DNA of 64,000 nucleotides from Adineta vaga (GCA_021613535.1 CP075493.1:7936001-8000000); one strand, 5' to 3'. Positions 23,188 to 37,817 are shown, numbered from the stretch's first letter. Numbers and translations: made by a program. The notes: generated by a model from the letters alone, not told the origin.

Positions 23188-24836
23188 ATGAAAGAATTTA
23201 TTTGTTCGACTATTGAACGAGATGTTATATTAAAATGTATTCGAGATCGAAAAGTGAGTAGATAGGAAATACTTGATGGTGAGTTTTTCCTTTCTTCGCA
23301 GCGTTTGGATTGTCGAACGATTGATGCAACTCGACCAGTAAATATTGAATTTCGTTCGCATCCAGGCTATGTTTCTGTTACTCTCGGTCAAACACAGTAA
23401 ATTATGAAAGTAAAGAATCTTCTACAATACACAGACTTGTTTAGTGTCATCGCTCAAGCATCCTGTCGGATAACCAAACCAAAAGAAGCACGAGCATCTG
23501 AAGGAAATATTCGTATCCATCTTGATATGTCGAAAATTCCGTTAATTAATCTTGAAAATTGGAAGTAAGTGAGAAGAATTACATTGAAAAAAAAAATCTT
23601 TCGTTTTTCGTCGATTTCTAAAGACATCAAGAATTTGTACAAGAATTAAATGGTATTCTTGAACAAAATATTCGACAATCCAATTGTATTGATTTAGAAT
23701 CATTATGTATTAATGCTGGAGAATTGGTAATTGATATTTATTATTATTATTATTAGTTATAGTTTTGTTTGTTCTATGATTTTAAAGGTTTGGTCAATTA
23801 AAGTCGATCTTATCGTTCTGAATAATTGTGGAAATATTCTTGATTGTGCTAATATAGCAATACTCTGTTCATTATATCATTATCGGTTTGTCTTCTTAAA
23901 AGTGAATGAAATATATTTTTGAAAGAAATATTTGATTTAGTTTACCAGAAGTTTCTCGTGGTTCCGATATTCGTGTGGTTTGTTGAGAGAATTGTTTGAC
24001 TTCCTTCAATGCAAGTTCTTTTTTTTTTATTTATATAGTATTCATCAATTGAACGTCGACCACGACCGTTGCGTATTCTTCATTTTCCTATCAATGTTCT
24101 ATTTGCTTTTTTTATTGAGGGGTATATTTGAGAGATTGAATATCAAAATGATCGGAAAACTTTTGAATTTAGACGTTTTACATTGATTGATCCACATTGT
24201 GATGAAGAACGTTTTATGGATGGATTTGTTTCAATTTCAATGAATCAACATAAAGAAATTTGTGGACTTCATATGGGAGGAAAATTAGGTTTAAAAAGAG
24301 AACAAGTTGAACTTTGCAAGAAATTAGCATTCAATAAAGTTCTGGAATTAACTGATCGAATTCGACAAGTCGTATTAGATTATTATAAGTTAGTAGATAT
24401 GCTAATCATCTATGTTTATGTATTATTATTATTATTATTATTCTTTTTTTGTCTAGAAAAATAGAACCAATATCACATTCTCAACCATCGATTGTTCGCA
24501 TTGATAATCATGGCGACGACGAAGATGAAGAGGAACATATTAGTGATAGTGAAGATGTTGTTTTGACTAAATCTGAAATACCACCATCACCTATTGACGA
24601 CAATATTTCAGTAAATTATTTTGACATGATTTGAATTCTATTTCTATAATATTGATCTATAGCTCTTACAAATGCCAGAAATGAATCGTTTATCTATTAC
24701 TGACGATGATCAAACCGCTATACTTACACATAACGATAATTCGACGAGTGATAATGAGAATGGTAAAAGTCATTCTCTTTTCTTCTATTTATATTGAGAA
24801 TTTTTTTCTTTAGATGATGAACAACGTAATCAATAA
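23188..24836 (+). CDS. EXOSC9: Exosome complex subunit RRP45
   Basis: The protein begins MKEFICSTIERDVILKCIRDRKRLDCR, matching the N-terminus of EXOSC9, and continues with the RNase-PH fold: VIAQASCRI-x-KPKE, RPLRILHFPINVLFAFF, LIDPHCDEERFMDGFVSISMN and EICGLHMGG. An acidic C-terminal tail (HGDDEDEEEHISDSEDV) follows, as in animal homologues. RRP45 is a structural ring subunit of the RNA exosome, paired with RRP41, in nucleus and cytoplasm. About nine introns. The ATG is immediately preceded by ttcgttctttag, an acceptor-like sequence, and the gap to SUB1 is only 172 bp. Confidence 0.93.
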
Positions 24837-25077
24837 GTTTAACAAATGTTTAATATTTTTAAAATATGTGATACAGATCCTATTTATCGAACTTTTACTT
24901 TTTCGCCTGTAACATATAGTCTGCTTGTTTGTGTGTGTTATCTCTCTCTCTATATATATAAAAACAACAACAACAAAGATCAAGATAAACTTATCTTGTT
25001 GCTAAAAATATCGGATACATATATATGTATATATATGTGACTAGATATCGTATTTCGAATTGTCTACTCTTCTGGTA

Positions 25078-27915
25078 ATGTGTTCATCGTTAAGACAAAA
25101 TCTATGTCAATCATGGCCAATACTGAAACATTATGATCAAGATCATTTATATAATATTGCTCTTCCATTGGGTGGTATTGGTACGGGTACAGTAAGTTTA
25201 GGAGGAAGAGGTGAATTACGTGATTGGGAAATAGCAAATAAACCAGCAAAAAAATATAGTACAGTTACGACTGGTAATGACGCACCATTCTTTTCAATCT
25301 TTGTGAATCAACTATCAACTTCAACGAAAATAACAAAGGCATTGATTGGTCCTGTGCATCCTACTGAGTATTTGCATTATGAAGGACGACCTTGTAATAA
25401 TCATGGTTTACCACGATTTGAAAAGGCATCATTTGATGCTGCCTATCCATTTGGAATGGTAAATCTATCCGATGAAAAAATGCCAGTGTGTATAATGATG
25501 CAAATCTCTTGTTTTTGTTTGAAATGAACGGAATTTTCTTTAGGTTCAAGTTTGTATCAAAGGTTTTAATCCATTGATTCCAACAGATGCCGAATCTAGT
25601 GGTATTCCCATAGCTGTACTCTATTATGAAGTAACCAATACAACAAATGAAACATTAGATGTGAGTGTATGTGGATCGATGAGAAACTTTGTAGGACAAG
25701 ATGGAAGTAAATATCTTATTGCATGGGATGGAGATTATGTTCCGATAGGGGCAAAAAAGAATACAAATATATATCGAGAAGATTTACAGGGAAAATTAAA
25801 AGGTATTTATATGAATTCGGACAATGTTGATTCCAAAGATCCAGCTTGGGGAACCATTGCATTAACAACTGTTGTTGATTCATCAGATACATCTGTTACT
25901 TATCGTTTATCATCTATTGACAATGCATGGTATCATGCTATACTCGATTTTTGGGATGATGTAAGTCCAATATGATGTTCTCTATCATTTAGATTTTGCA
26001 AATCTGTCTTGTTTCTATTTATAAAGTTTAGCGTTGATGGTACACTTCATGATAAAGGACAATTAATTGATGATAATCCCATGGCAAGTTTAGCTGTTAA
26101 AAAGCAAATTGCACCTGGTGCTACTGAACTTTATCCATTTTTTATTACATGGAATTTTCCAAATCGAATGGCATGGTCATCAAAAATTGTAGGCAATTAT
26201 TATTCAACATTGTATAAAGATGCTTGGGATGTCAGTTTAAAAACAATACCATTGCTTGCTGATTTAGAATCGAATACACTCGATTTTGTTAATCTTATTT
26301 TGGCCAGCGATTATCCTGGCGTATTGAAAGAAGCTGCATTATTTAATCTGGCAACACTTCGTTCACAAACTGTTTTTCGTATTACAGATGGACATTTAAT
26401 GGCATGGGAAGGTGTTTTTGATATCTTTGGTTCATGCTATGGTTCTTGTACACATGTATGGAATTATGAACAAGCTGTTGGATTTCTTTTCGGAGATCTT
26501 GCTAAAACTATGCGAGATGTAGAATTGAATTATGCCACATTTAAAGAGGATGGTGCAATGAATTTTCGAGTACAACTTCCATTAACAAATCCACAAACAC
26601 GAACTGGAACTGCAGCAGTAAGATGAATAGATTGAAATGATAAATCGAGTCTATCTGATATATTGATTGTTTAGGATGGACAGATGGGTTGCGTTATGAA
26701 AATGTATCGTGATTGGCAAGTAAATGATGAAATTATCTAAGATAAAAGAAGTTTTCACGATATTCTTTTCTTTCGTAGCTTTCTGGAGATGATGAATTTT
26801 TGAAGAAAAATTGGGAACAAGTGAAAAAAGTATTAAGTTTTGCGTGGCAACCGAATAGTTGGGATGCTGATCAAGATGGTGTTGAAGAAGGTGCTCAACC
26901 AAATACTATGGATGTAACGTACTATGGTCAGTAAGAAGAAATGGGTTGTTGAATGAAAAGCAAAAATTATTTGATTCTTCTAGGTCCCAATCCTCAGTGT
27001 AATTTTTGGTATTTGGGTGCTCTTCGTGCTGCCTACGTCATGGCCTCCTATATTGGTGATAGTAGTTTTGCTAGTAAATGTGCATATCTATTTACATATG
27101 GAAGCGTATGGGTAGATGGTAATTTATTCAATGGAGAATATTATGAACAAAAAATCATTGATCCTAAAACTGGAAAATTCATTCCCGACGATGATCCGAA
27201 CGTACCAGATTATCAATTGGGTAAAGGTTGTCTTGTTGATCAATTAGTTGGACAAATGATGGCTCATATATGTAATTTGGGTTATCTTGGTATTCCGGCA
27301 AATATTGCTACAACATGTCGAAGTATATTAAAATATAATTATCTTGATAAATTCAATGAACATTTTAATAATATGCGTTCATATGTATTGGGAAATGAAA
27401 GTGGATTACTAATGGCATCATGGCCACGTGGACGTTTAAAATATCCATTTCCATATTTTTCTGAATCGATGACTGGTTTTGAATATACAGCTGCATGTAA
27501 TATGATCTATGAAAATCAAACACAAGAAGGTTTAAAATGTATTCAAAGTATTCGGGATCGTTTCGATGGTTTAAAACGAAATCCATTCAGTGAACCAGAA
27601 TGTGGACATCATTATGGACGATCAATGACGAGTTGGGCAACACTATTAGCTTGGTCAGGTTTTCATTATTCTGCTGTAACACGAACAATGGAATTTGGTG
27701 ATAAAACAGGTGTCTTCTTTTGGTCGAATGGATATGCTTGGGGTTCATGTTTGATTGTTCAAAATCGATCAAAAGCACGTTTATTAGTTTCTTATGGTAC
27801 TCTTGAACTCGATTATTTCGGAATAAAAGGAAAAACAACGAAAAAATTACCAACAAGAATGATATTATCAGCAAAAAGTGATACAAAAACATTGACAATT
27901 GAGTTTGATAATTAA
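25078..27915 (+). CDS. GH116 family glycoside hydrolase (glucosylceramidase-related), bacterial-type sequence
   Basis: The roughly 870-residue protein starts directly at the GH116 N-terminal domain (NIALPLGGIGTGTVSLGGRG), continues with FNPLIPTDAESSGIP and LDFWDDFSVDG, and has the (alpha/alpha)6 catalytic domain with GSCYGSCTHVWNYEQA (the Glu of WNYE is the expected nucleophile), NTMDVTYYGPNPQ, LFNGEYYEQ and CLVDQLVGQ (the Asp is the likely acid/base). Animal relatives include GBA2, which splits glucosylceramide; here substrate is unproven. Wording such as GLPRFEKASFDAAYPFG and NFVGQDGSK resembles bacterial and fungal GH116 enzymes more than vertebrate GBA2. It nevertheless carries four or five ordinary short introns. 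No signal peptide or membrane segment is evident. Confidence 0.88.
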
Positions 27916-28212
27916 ATTTGTTTCGAATTTTTATCTCTTTGTAAAATTTTTTTATTTTTCATTCTGAAATCATATTATTATCATTAAATCAAACAGTCTA
28001 TCATTAGCGCCATCTAGCATCAATAGAATATACTTGCAGCTTATTTGTTCGTGACTTTCTACCGATGAAATGATTGCATCGATGAAGAGCGAGCAAGCGA
28101 GCAAGCAAGCAAACAAATCAATCACTAGTAGTTGTAGATAGACATAGACCATGGGTCATCTGACAGGAGTTGAGAGAATAATTTCATTAAAAATTTATTC
28201 TTCTATTTTCAG
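27916..28212. other. Spacer between GH116 gene and TMEM208
   Basis: This 297-bp AT-rich spacer ends in ttcttctattttcag directly before the TMEM208 ATG. A short (GAGCAAGC)-like direct repeat occurs at about 28088-28108. No gene is seen. Confidence 0.4.
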
Positions 28213-29041
28213 ATGTTTGCAGTAGGTGGAAATAGTGGCGCAAAAGTACAGTTACCGAAATACGATCTTCGAAAAAAAATCTATCACGTCTTTTTCATTT
28301 TTTTACTAGAAAAAAGGCAAACAAGGAACTAAAGGTGAAGCACAAATCTTCAAAGAAAATGCAGAAACAATTGCATTTTATAAGAATGTTTTAATGATTA
28401 CCAATGTAAGATTTCTATTTTCATAAAAAATATCTTTTCAAAGTATATCGAAATATATTTTAGGGTGTTTTTCTTGTCGTTCATTTTATCTTTTATTTTA
28501 TTACTGGATTTTCAACTGCTTCTTTTGTAAGAAAACACATTCGTTGATCTACAATATAATTCTTGTTGTTGTTTTTATCTAGATTCTTTTTGCATTATCA
28601 TCTGCTGCAGCATGGTATGTTTGGTCATTTATGCGACAATTCGGAACAACTAAATCAGGTGGTAGTATTACTGATTTAAATTTACCTGGAAGTATCTCGG
28701 AGTAAGCATTATCTTTTATCTTAAACTGTAATAAAACATACGTTACTAGTTATGCGAAAGACATTATATTGGCAATTGTTATTTCACAATCCGCTAGTTT
28801 AATTCATCGATATCTCTGGTGGTTTCTTTTATCCGTATGTATTTATATGTTTAATGTTCTTAAAAGATTACTTATACGATGTATAATTTAGATTCCGCTT
28901 TATGCATTATATAAAGGAATTATGTTGTTTTTCTTTTCACCCTATGCTCAATTAGGTGGTGGTGGAAATCAAGATCAGGATGAGCAAGCTGATGGAAAAA
29001 AGGGTGGAAAGGGCAAAGTTGTTCGAGTCGCTCGGCATTAG
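28213..29041 (+). CDS. TMEM208: Transmembrane protein 208 (SND3-like ER protein)
   Basis: The protein is about 180 residues with the TMEM208 start region KKGKQGTKGEAQIFKENAETIAFYKN, three or four hydrophobic segments (VFLVVHFIFYFI, FILFALSSAAAWYVW, RYLWWFLLSIPLYALY), DLNLPGSISEYAKDIIL between them, and a Gly/Lys-rich tail ending KGKVVRVARH. TMEM208 is an ER membrane protein related to yeast Snd3 in SRP-independent targeting. Five to six short introns; the first follows after eleven residues (about 28246). The extra N-terminal MFAVGGNSGA is not usual for the family. The ATG is placed immediately after an acceptor-like ttttcag. Confidence 0.88.
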
Positions 29042-29885
29042 TCAAAAAAAAGAAAACTTAATGTTCTTTTATTTTTTTTGTTTGTTTGTTCGTTCGTTCG
29101 TTCTTCATTCGATATTAATAAGCGGGCATATTTTTATGGAATGTTTTACCATTTGACATTCTTTTAGATGATTATTTAAAAGGACGATTATTTTAAATCA
29201 TATTTATCAACTATTGACGATATTTAATACGATATTCAAATATTGATTTTGTCATCGATAATCTTCTGATGATACATCGAATGTCATATGAACTAATGTA
29301 AGTACTGAAGTTCTCTTGTAGAAAGATCGATTAACTAGATTGTCTCGTGTGAATAGATAGCGTGAGATATGACCGATATAATGCTTTTAACAACTTCCGT
29401 CTGAAAGAAAAATGAAGACTAGCTATTAAATAGAATGTTGTATGATCTATCCTAATATTATGATGAGTGTTCAAAGAACTAAAACTATCTTTGATGAAAT
29501 TTTTTTTTTAAAAGAAAGTAACATATTGATGACGGGTTGTGATTATCAGATAAAGAACTTCTTAAACATTATATGAATCTGTAGCATTATTACACAATCT
29601 GTTGATGTTTATTTAGATTTGTTAAAATTAATTTATGAAGATGATCATGAACAATTGTATTAACATGAGGTATGTATGTATTTTATGCTGAAAATACTTT
29701 TTAATTAATGAAAAGAAAACTAAAAAGATAGTTAGAATTATTTCATGCGAACTATCATTATTGTCATAGATAATTGTGTTGTTTTAGTTTCTTTTTTAGA
29801 TGAATTCTTTTTCCTTTATCGATCGTGAAAAACGATGATCGATTAGTTTACAAGTATTTTGTTTACTAGTTCATTCATATTGATT
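29042..29885. other. Intergenic region
   Basis: This 0.84-kb AT-rich stretch contains a GTTT/GTTC simple repeat (about 29081-29104) in the TMEM208 3' flank. No coding exon is recognisable. If the next gene encodes a receptor tail, any upstream ectodomain exons would have to lie here, and I do not see them. Confidence 0.4.
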
Positions 29886-30889
29886 ATGACATTCTCATTT
29901 TGTTGTTGTCTCAAACGTGATCGTGCTACATACAGTGTTTCATCTAATAATGCCAATATAACTTCCATACCCGCAACGATACCTGTTACATTAGCACCAC
30001 TTCCAATTTCATCCGATGTATCAATTGTTCCATTAGAATCGCATTATGAAAAAATTATTGGTTCATCAGGTGACGGTGAAATACGTGCTAATAATGATTG
30101 TCGAGATTCCACAACGTCTATGGAATATGGTGGTTATACTAAATTAACACCGATTCGATCACAACAACAATCATTTGACGATGATACACAACTCTATGCA
30201 ACTGTTGATAAAACAAGAACAGGAGGAAGTGGAGGAATTCGTACTACACCTAATACTACAGCTGCAATTGCTGCTGCTCTTCGGCAAGGCTCATCGCCTG
30301 CATCAACAACTGCGTAAGTTTAGTTATAAATTCAAATGTAGCAGAAATAAATACTGAAATCTATGTAGTTCTTCATCGCCACAAGCAATATTCTCTCCGA
30401 GTTCACATCTAACTGGTTATACAATGACTTCACAAGCTCCACCTGAACATCCACCCTCCACCGCCTCCACCTCCACCATTACCACCACTTCTACCTCAAG
30501 TCTATGGCAATCCAATTGTAAATAATAATGATTCTAGTCGTCGTCCGCATTATGATGAAGTTATTACACGTGAATCATTACAATATCGTGCTCAACGCTT
30601 ACAAATGGAAGAACAACAACAACAACAACTTCGTGAAAATTATTATTCATCTGTAAATAGTGAACGAGGTACAACAACTGGAAGTGATCTTTATGCTGAA
30701 ATTGCCAATGGAAGTGCATCGGGTACAGTACATCATAATTCACAATCTCATTACTATTCTCGACCATCAGCTGGTAGTGGAATAGGTGATGATCTATCCG
30801 AAAGATATGCTACCGTTATTGAAACTATTGAACAACAACAACCAACAACAAATCGTATCTATCAAGAAGTTGATACGATGAAACTTTAA
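29886..30889 (+). CDS. Putative signalling protein with repeated YxxV/I motifs; frame broken in second exon
   Basis: Exon 1 begins MTFSFCCCLKRDRATYSV; the cysteine triplet beside basic residues suggests palmitoylation. The frame upstream of the ATG continues hydrophobic (SSFILI), so this could also be the end of a membrane helix. The body is Ser/Thr/Gln-rich with an intron at about 30315-30368. Tyrosine motifs recur: YATV, YDEV, YAEI, YATV, YQEV, resembling SH2-docking sites. In exon 2 the first frame runs into a stop at about 30526, while the proline-rich and YDEV-YQEV part is in the next frame; one extra base in the CCC at 30453-30456 would explain it. No family is recognised. This may be a sequencing indel, a broken allele or a true pseudogene. 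Confidence 0.5.
30450..30460 (+). other. Apparent single-base frameshift
   Basis: Upstream reads APPEHPP in one frame, and downstream PPPPPLPPLLPQVYG in the next. The switch is most simply placed in the CCC of ccaccctcc. A proline-codon run is a typical site of indel errors and slippage. Confidence 0.6.
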
Positions 30890-31152
30890 CAAGTTTTCTT
30901 TGATCACTTTCTTTCTATTCGATTTCTTTTCTATTTTGTATCCGTGAGTGCAATCAAGTATTTCAATGTTTCTTTTTTTTAAGAAGAAAAAAACATTTCT
31001 TTCTGTGAATATATTCTTGTTTTTTTCCTTTTGTTCTTCTTTTTTTTTAATTCAGGAAGAAAAAGAAAAGTTTATTGATAATTATCTATTTATCAGATAT
31101 GATATATTTCTCATAAATTATTTAAAACAAAACGTAATCTCAGACGATTATC

Positions 31153-33719
<2,567 letters not shown>

Positions 33720-33894
33720 AGTATCAGTGATGAATGAAATTTTTCTTTGTTTGTTTTTTTCATCTGAGAATAAACTTCTCTTCCGTTTGTTTCCCCATTT
33801 TGTTCGGTTTTTTTTTATTTCAAATGACCATTAGCATTTGTCTAAATGAATCTGTATGTATCAGTTTTAGATCATTTTCGGTTTGTTCATCAAA

Positions 33895-34554
33895 ATGACG
33901 CGTCCAAAAGGTCAAAAACGTTTTGCCGAAATGAAACGAATGATTAAATTAACTGATGCACGATTGAAAGCTAAAGATCGTGCCAAACCAAAAAATTACG
34001 AAAAAAAACAAGAAAAGAAAAATATTGGAGAAATTACCGAAAAACAAGTTGCACCAGTAACATCAGCACTCTTCTTCCGATATAATACTCAACTTGGTAT
34101 GTTCTCTTTCTCATTCTTATTCATCTTCTATCTATCTTTTCAACTAGGTCCACCATATCACGTTTTAGTCGATACTAATTTTATCAATTTTTCTATCAAA
34201 GTCAAATTAGATATCATTCAATCGATGATGGATTGTCTCTATGCAAAATGTACACCATATATAACAGATTGTGTTATGGGTGAAATCGAAAAATTAGGTA
34301 CAAAATATCGTGTAGCATTACGTATTGCTAAAGATCCTCGATTTGAACGCTTACCATGTTCACACAAAGGAACGTATGCCGATGATTGTATTGTTCAACG
34401 TGTCACTCAACATAAATGTTATATTGTTGCTACATGTGATCGTGAATTGAAGCGACGCATAAGAAAAATTCCCGGTGTACCAATTATGTATTTACATGGT
34501 CATCGTTATACAATTGAACGTATGCCTGATGCACATGGAGCACCCAGAACATGA
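33895..34554 (+). CDS. FCF1: rRNA-processing PIN-domain nuclease FCF1/UTP24
   Basis: Two exons encode about 202 residues. A basic N-terminus ([19 protein letters not shown]) is followed by [26 protein letters not shown] and a PIN domain: [52 protein letters not shown] and [13 protein letters not shown]. The conserved acidic residues (DTN, ADDC, DREL) are present. FCF1/UTP24 is the SSU processome nuclease acting at early pre-18S cleavage sites in the nucleolus. The 51-nt intron at 34097-34147 is stop-free and a multiple of three; removing it restores TQLGPPYH exactly. An acceptor-like cagttttag lies 24 nt before the ATG. Confidence 0.95.
   Translation: MTRPKGQKRFAEMKRMIKLTDARLKAKDRAKPKNYEKKQEKKNIGEITEKQVAPVTSALFFRYNTQLGMFSFSFLFIFYLSFQLGPPYHVLVDTNFINFSIKVKLDIIQSMMDCLYAKCTPYITDCVMGEIEKLGTKYRVALRIAKDPRFERLPCSHKGTYADDCIVQRVTQHKCYIVATCDRELKRRIRKIPGVPIMYLHGHRYTIERMPDAHGAPRT
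34097..34147 (+). other. Stop-free 51-nt intron in FCF1
   Basis: It starts gtatgttctc and ends ttttcaactag; length is 51 and there is no in-frame stop. The family sequence NTQLGPPYH is continuous only if it is removed. Retention would insert 17 hydrophobic residues before the PIN domain. Confidence 0.85.
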
Positions 34555-34761
34555 ATGTAAATGCGGACCATCTGTTTTGTTGATGAACATTGTTTTTTTG
34601 TTCTAACATTGATAAATGAGTGGAACGAATAAATGTTTATGAAAAACAAATACAATTCATTCATTTTAAGAAGACGTTTCGTTTCGACTTTTATTACAAG
34701 AACAAAAAAAACGAATAATACACTGTGAATGTAGAATAAAATGGAAGAGTTTTATTCATCA

Positions 34762-35384
34762 CTATTGATGAATTCTTTCTCGTGATCGTTTATTTTGAAA
34801 CCAAACACGAATAACTTTTTCTTCGAGTAATAATAATTGTGATAAAGTTTCCATTTGGCTTGGGTCTGGATAACGATTAATCGAATAAAAACGATCAAGA
34901 CATTGTTTTTGATCATCTGTAAATGCTGTACGAGGCTTTTTAACTTTCATCTCTTTTTTCACATTAGGTGTAGATGATATTTTTGGTTGCAAATTTTCAA
35001 GTTCATCATCATCTTGACTGTGCAAAGATGTAGATAGCTGTGAATTGTATCCCGTATCATCTATAAATAAGAATTAGTTATTCAGTATATAAAAACTACT
35101 GATAAATCATACCATTTTTATGAATAGATGTAGGCACGGGTGAGAGAAGTTCTTCGATACTTCTAAAATTATGTCGAACTATCGATTTCTTTGGTCGCAT
35201 CAAGTTGAATACAGGTACAGAACTAAATTAAAAAAAGAAAAATAGTATCAAACTGTTTGCCAATGTTTAGGCAATAATATATATTTTACCTGAGTATCAA
35301 TTGTTGTGTATTCATAGAAATAAAATCAGTTTCTTCATAACTTGAAGCAGTACTTGATGGACTAAGACTACAATGATCTTCCAT
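34762..35384 (-). CDS. Divergent homeodomain protein
   Basis: Three exons give about 160 residues. A Ser/Thr-rich N-terminus (MEDHCSLSPSSTASSYEE) with RPKKSIVRHNFRSIEELLSP precedes a C-terminal homeodomain: KKPRTAFTDDQKQCLDRFY, a second helix with NRYPDPSQMETLSQLL, and recognition helix VIRVWFQNKRSRER. The invariant WFQN and Arg are kept and position 50 is Gln. The protein ends three residues after the homeodomain. Helix 1 vaguely resembles ONECUT or CUT types and helix 3 resembles POU and PRD types, so I could not assign a class. It is probably a nuclear DNA-binding factor. The FCF1 gene ends 207 bp away on the opposite strand. Confidence 0.8.
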
Positions 35385-36188
35385 TCTTTCTTATTTTTTT
35401 CTCTTCGAATGAAACTATCATGTTAGCTAATCTACCTATTTAAAGCCAACATATATTTCTTTTTCGTCCACTAATTTTTCAATATTGACAGAATCATTCA
35501 TTTCATTGGATAGAATCAGTTTATAGATTAGTAGACAGAAAGAGGAGAAGAAGAATTATTATTTCACATCTCAAGCTGATTTGTTACGCTAATTGTTTAA
35601 ATGATAACACAATGGGAGACTAATAGATCAACTCATTTCATTTGACATCTGAAATTTGTTTTTCTTTTCGTTCATCAATATTTTCTGTGGAATAGATGGC
35701 AGATATTTGTGAACATATGATATGCGATTTAATCAATCAATATTCAGATTATCGTCTGAAGAGATACGAGAATTTGATCTTTTCGTTTTATTATTTTCTC
35801 AACAGTAAAATATTCGTATCTTAATTCTGCAAATATGTAAATCGAAAAAGACTATCGATAGATTTTTGTCATCATATATGAGCTGATTAACCTACTGATG
35901 TGACGAAGAAAGATAAGCATACCGACTTATTTCTACATGTTGAATGATAATAATGGAAAGTATTTGATGTCTATTAGCTCATATATTAGCTTAATTTATG
36001 TTGAAAATATGTATTACTCTATCGGTTACAGAGAGTATGACCTTTCAACAGATATCGATGTGAGCTGGATATCATGACGTATATAGATTTTATTGATGAA
36101 AAACTACTCGATTGACAGATGTAAAATAGAGAGAAAAACTAAAAAAAAGTTTTGGATTAGATATAGATTTGTTGCAAATTTTGATTAT
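35385..36188. other. Intergenic region
   Basis: This 0.8-kb AT-rich region lies upstream of the homeodomain gene and downstream of the minus-strand secreted-protein gene. No coding sequence is recognised. Confidence 0.4.
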
Positions 36189-36988
36189 TTATTGTGTCCA
36201 ACAAGTGGATGGTTGATCATTGATATGAACCCAAAATCGAATGTCATTTCGAATATTACCATATGAATAATAATGCCATCCACCTTGATATTGTTTTGCG
36301 ACATTTTGTGTCCAACTAGCACCAGCATATGTTGTTCCATTCATACCCGCGATGAAATAACCATCATGAAACGTTGCAACTTTCCAACTAGAACTAAAAA
36401 CAAAGGGATGATCAAAAAATAGGTAAGACGAATATTTTACCCAAAGGATTGTGCACAGTAAGCATCAACAGCAGCACGATTAGCGAATTGTGAACCTTGA
36501 ACAGGTACAGTCGTTGTTATATGACCACGATTCCAGCCAGCATAGAAATGGGCAGGCATTGCTGCACCTTGTCCAAGAACAAGATACGAAGGACGAGGAG
36601 TACTATCAACTCGTGTACAAAGAACAGGACGACGTTCAGTACAAAGAGTATCACCTGTATAAGCATTACAATCCATTCCGTTTGGATCAGACCAGTTCCG
36701 ACAACCGACAAAATCGATACCAAAGTCAGCAAGATGAGCTTCTTTGACAAATGTTAATCCTTTCTTTCCTAGAAAAAACGAAGAGATATTTCTAGAAAAT
36801 ATTTTGTATATTTGAATAATCATACCTGTTGATGAAGAAGATTGAAGAACATCTGCTTTTAAGCTGGCTGCTAGAACTACTTCTGCATCAACTTGAGCAG
36901 CAGCATCAATTGAACGTAGTAGTTGTGCACCATTTGCATAAAATGCAATTGAAAGAAGGACAACAACAACGGTGTATACGTTCAACAT
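36189..36988 (-). CDS. Secreted Trp/His/Tyr-rich protein of unknown function
   Basis: A clear signal peptide (MLNVYTVVVVLLSIAFYANGA) starts a protein of about 225 residues in three exons. The mature part has six or more cysteines and aromatic-rich motifs: DFVGCRNWSDPNGMDCN, LCTERRPVLC, HFYAGWNRGHI, ATFHDGYFIAGMNG, GGWHYYSYGN and FWVHINDQPSTCW. The terminal block resembles small secreted or lectin-like domains that I associate with bacterial proteins, but I cannot name the family. An intron at 36769-36825 is 57 nt, stop-free and a multiple of three; a second at about 36394-36440 joins SFG to SSWKVATF. Function may involve extracellular binding; this is speculative. Confidence 0.72.
36769..36825 (-). 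other. Stop-free 57-nt intron in the secreted-protein gene
   Basis: On the minus strand it begins gtatgatt and ends ttttttctag, with no in-frame stop and length 57. Splicing joins SSSTG to KKGLTFVKE. Confidence 0.7.
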
Positions 36989-37817
36989 ATTGGTGATGGT
37001 TTAATAGAAGATAGAATTTGAATCGATGAAAATATTTGTTTGTAATCATTGACTTTCTCTCAGCTAAGTTATATACTATATCTAATTCCGCGTTTCTTCC
37101 GAGTTTTGAATAGATATTCATGATTTTCTTTATGTGGTATATCTTTATCATCGAAAATACTACATAACTTGTGGATAGAAAAGGAATATCATATGGTTAC
37201 TTTTACATACGATACACCTTTTGGCTCACAGCATATCATCAATAAATATAATGATAATTATTGAAAGTCACGCGTGATTGAATAGTTTTCTCGACATATT
37301 TTTCATGCTTGAGTTGTAACTATATCGAGTGCATTACCATGATATATTGTTATAACTTCCGAGTTTTATTATGATTGATAATTTATTGCTACAACGTCAT
37401 AGTCGAATATTAGAAATGATTAGAATTTTACCGCCTACATTTAAAGCAAAACATTCACTGATAGTAAAAGACTAGTGCCGATATAAACATCAGACGTCTA
37501 TAAGAGGGAATTTTTATCATTTTCATGCTTATTGATAAGAATTATTTGCATAAATGTCTTTTTTTTCTAACACTTTCGTACATAGAGATGCAAGGATGAA
37601 TAATGTCAATAACAACCGTTGGTATCGAAATAAGGTTAAATTCTTTTTTTTTGTTGCTTTTCGATACTGATGTTGACAGACTTCGTCTGCATACATTTAG
37701 TGAGAAATTTATTTGAATTAACTTGTGTATGTCGAGTTTTATGAGAAGTGGTCCATAAAAACTAGTCTTCTTTCCATTTTATTGATTACGTTTCTATAGA
37801 AATTTCAACTATCATTC
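36989..37817. other. Divergent intergenic region
   Basis: This 0.83-kb AT-rich sequence lies between two divergent genes and presumably carries both promoters. An acceptor-like tttctatag ends at 37799, 18 nt before the ADP-ribosyltransferase-TPR ATG. Confidence 0.4.
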
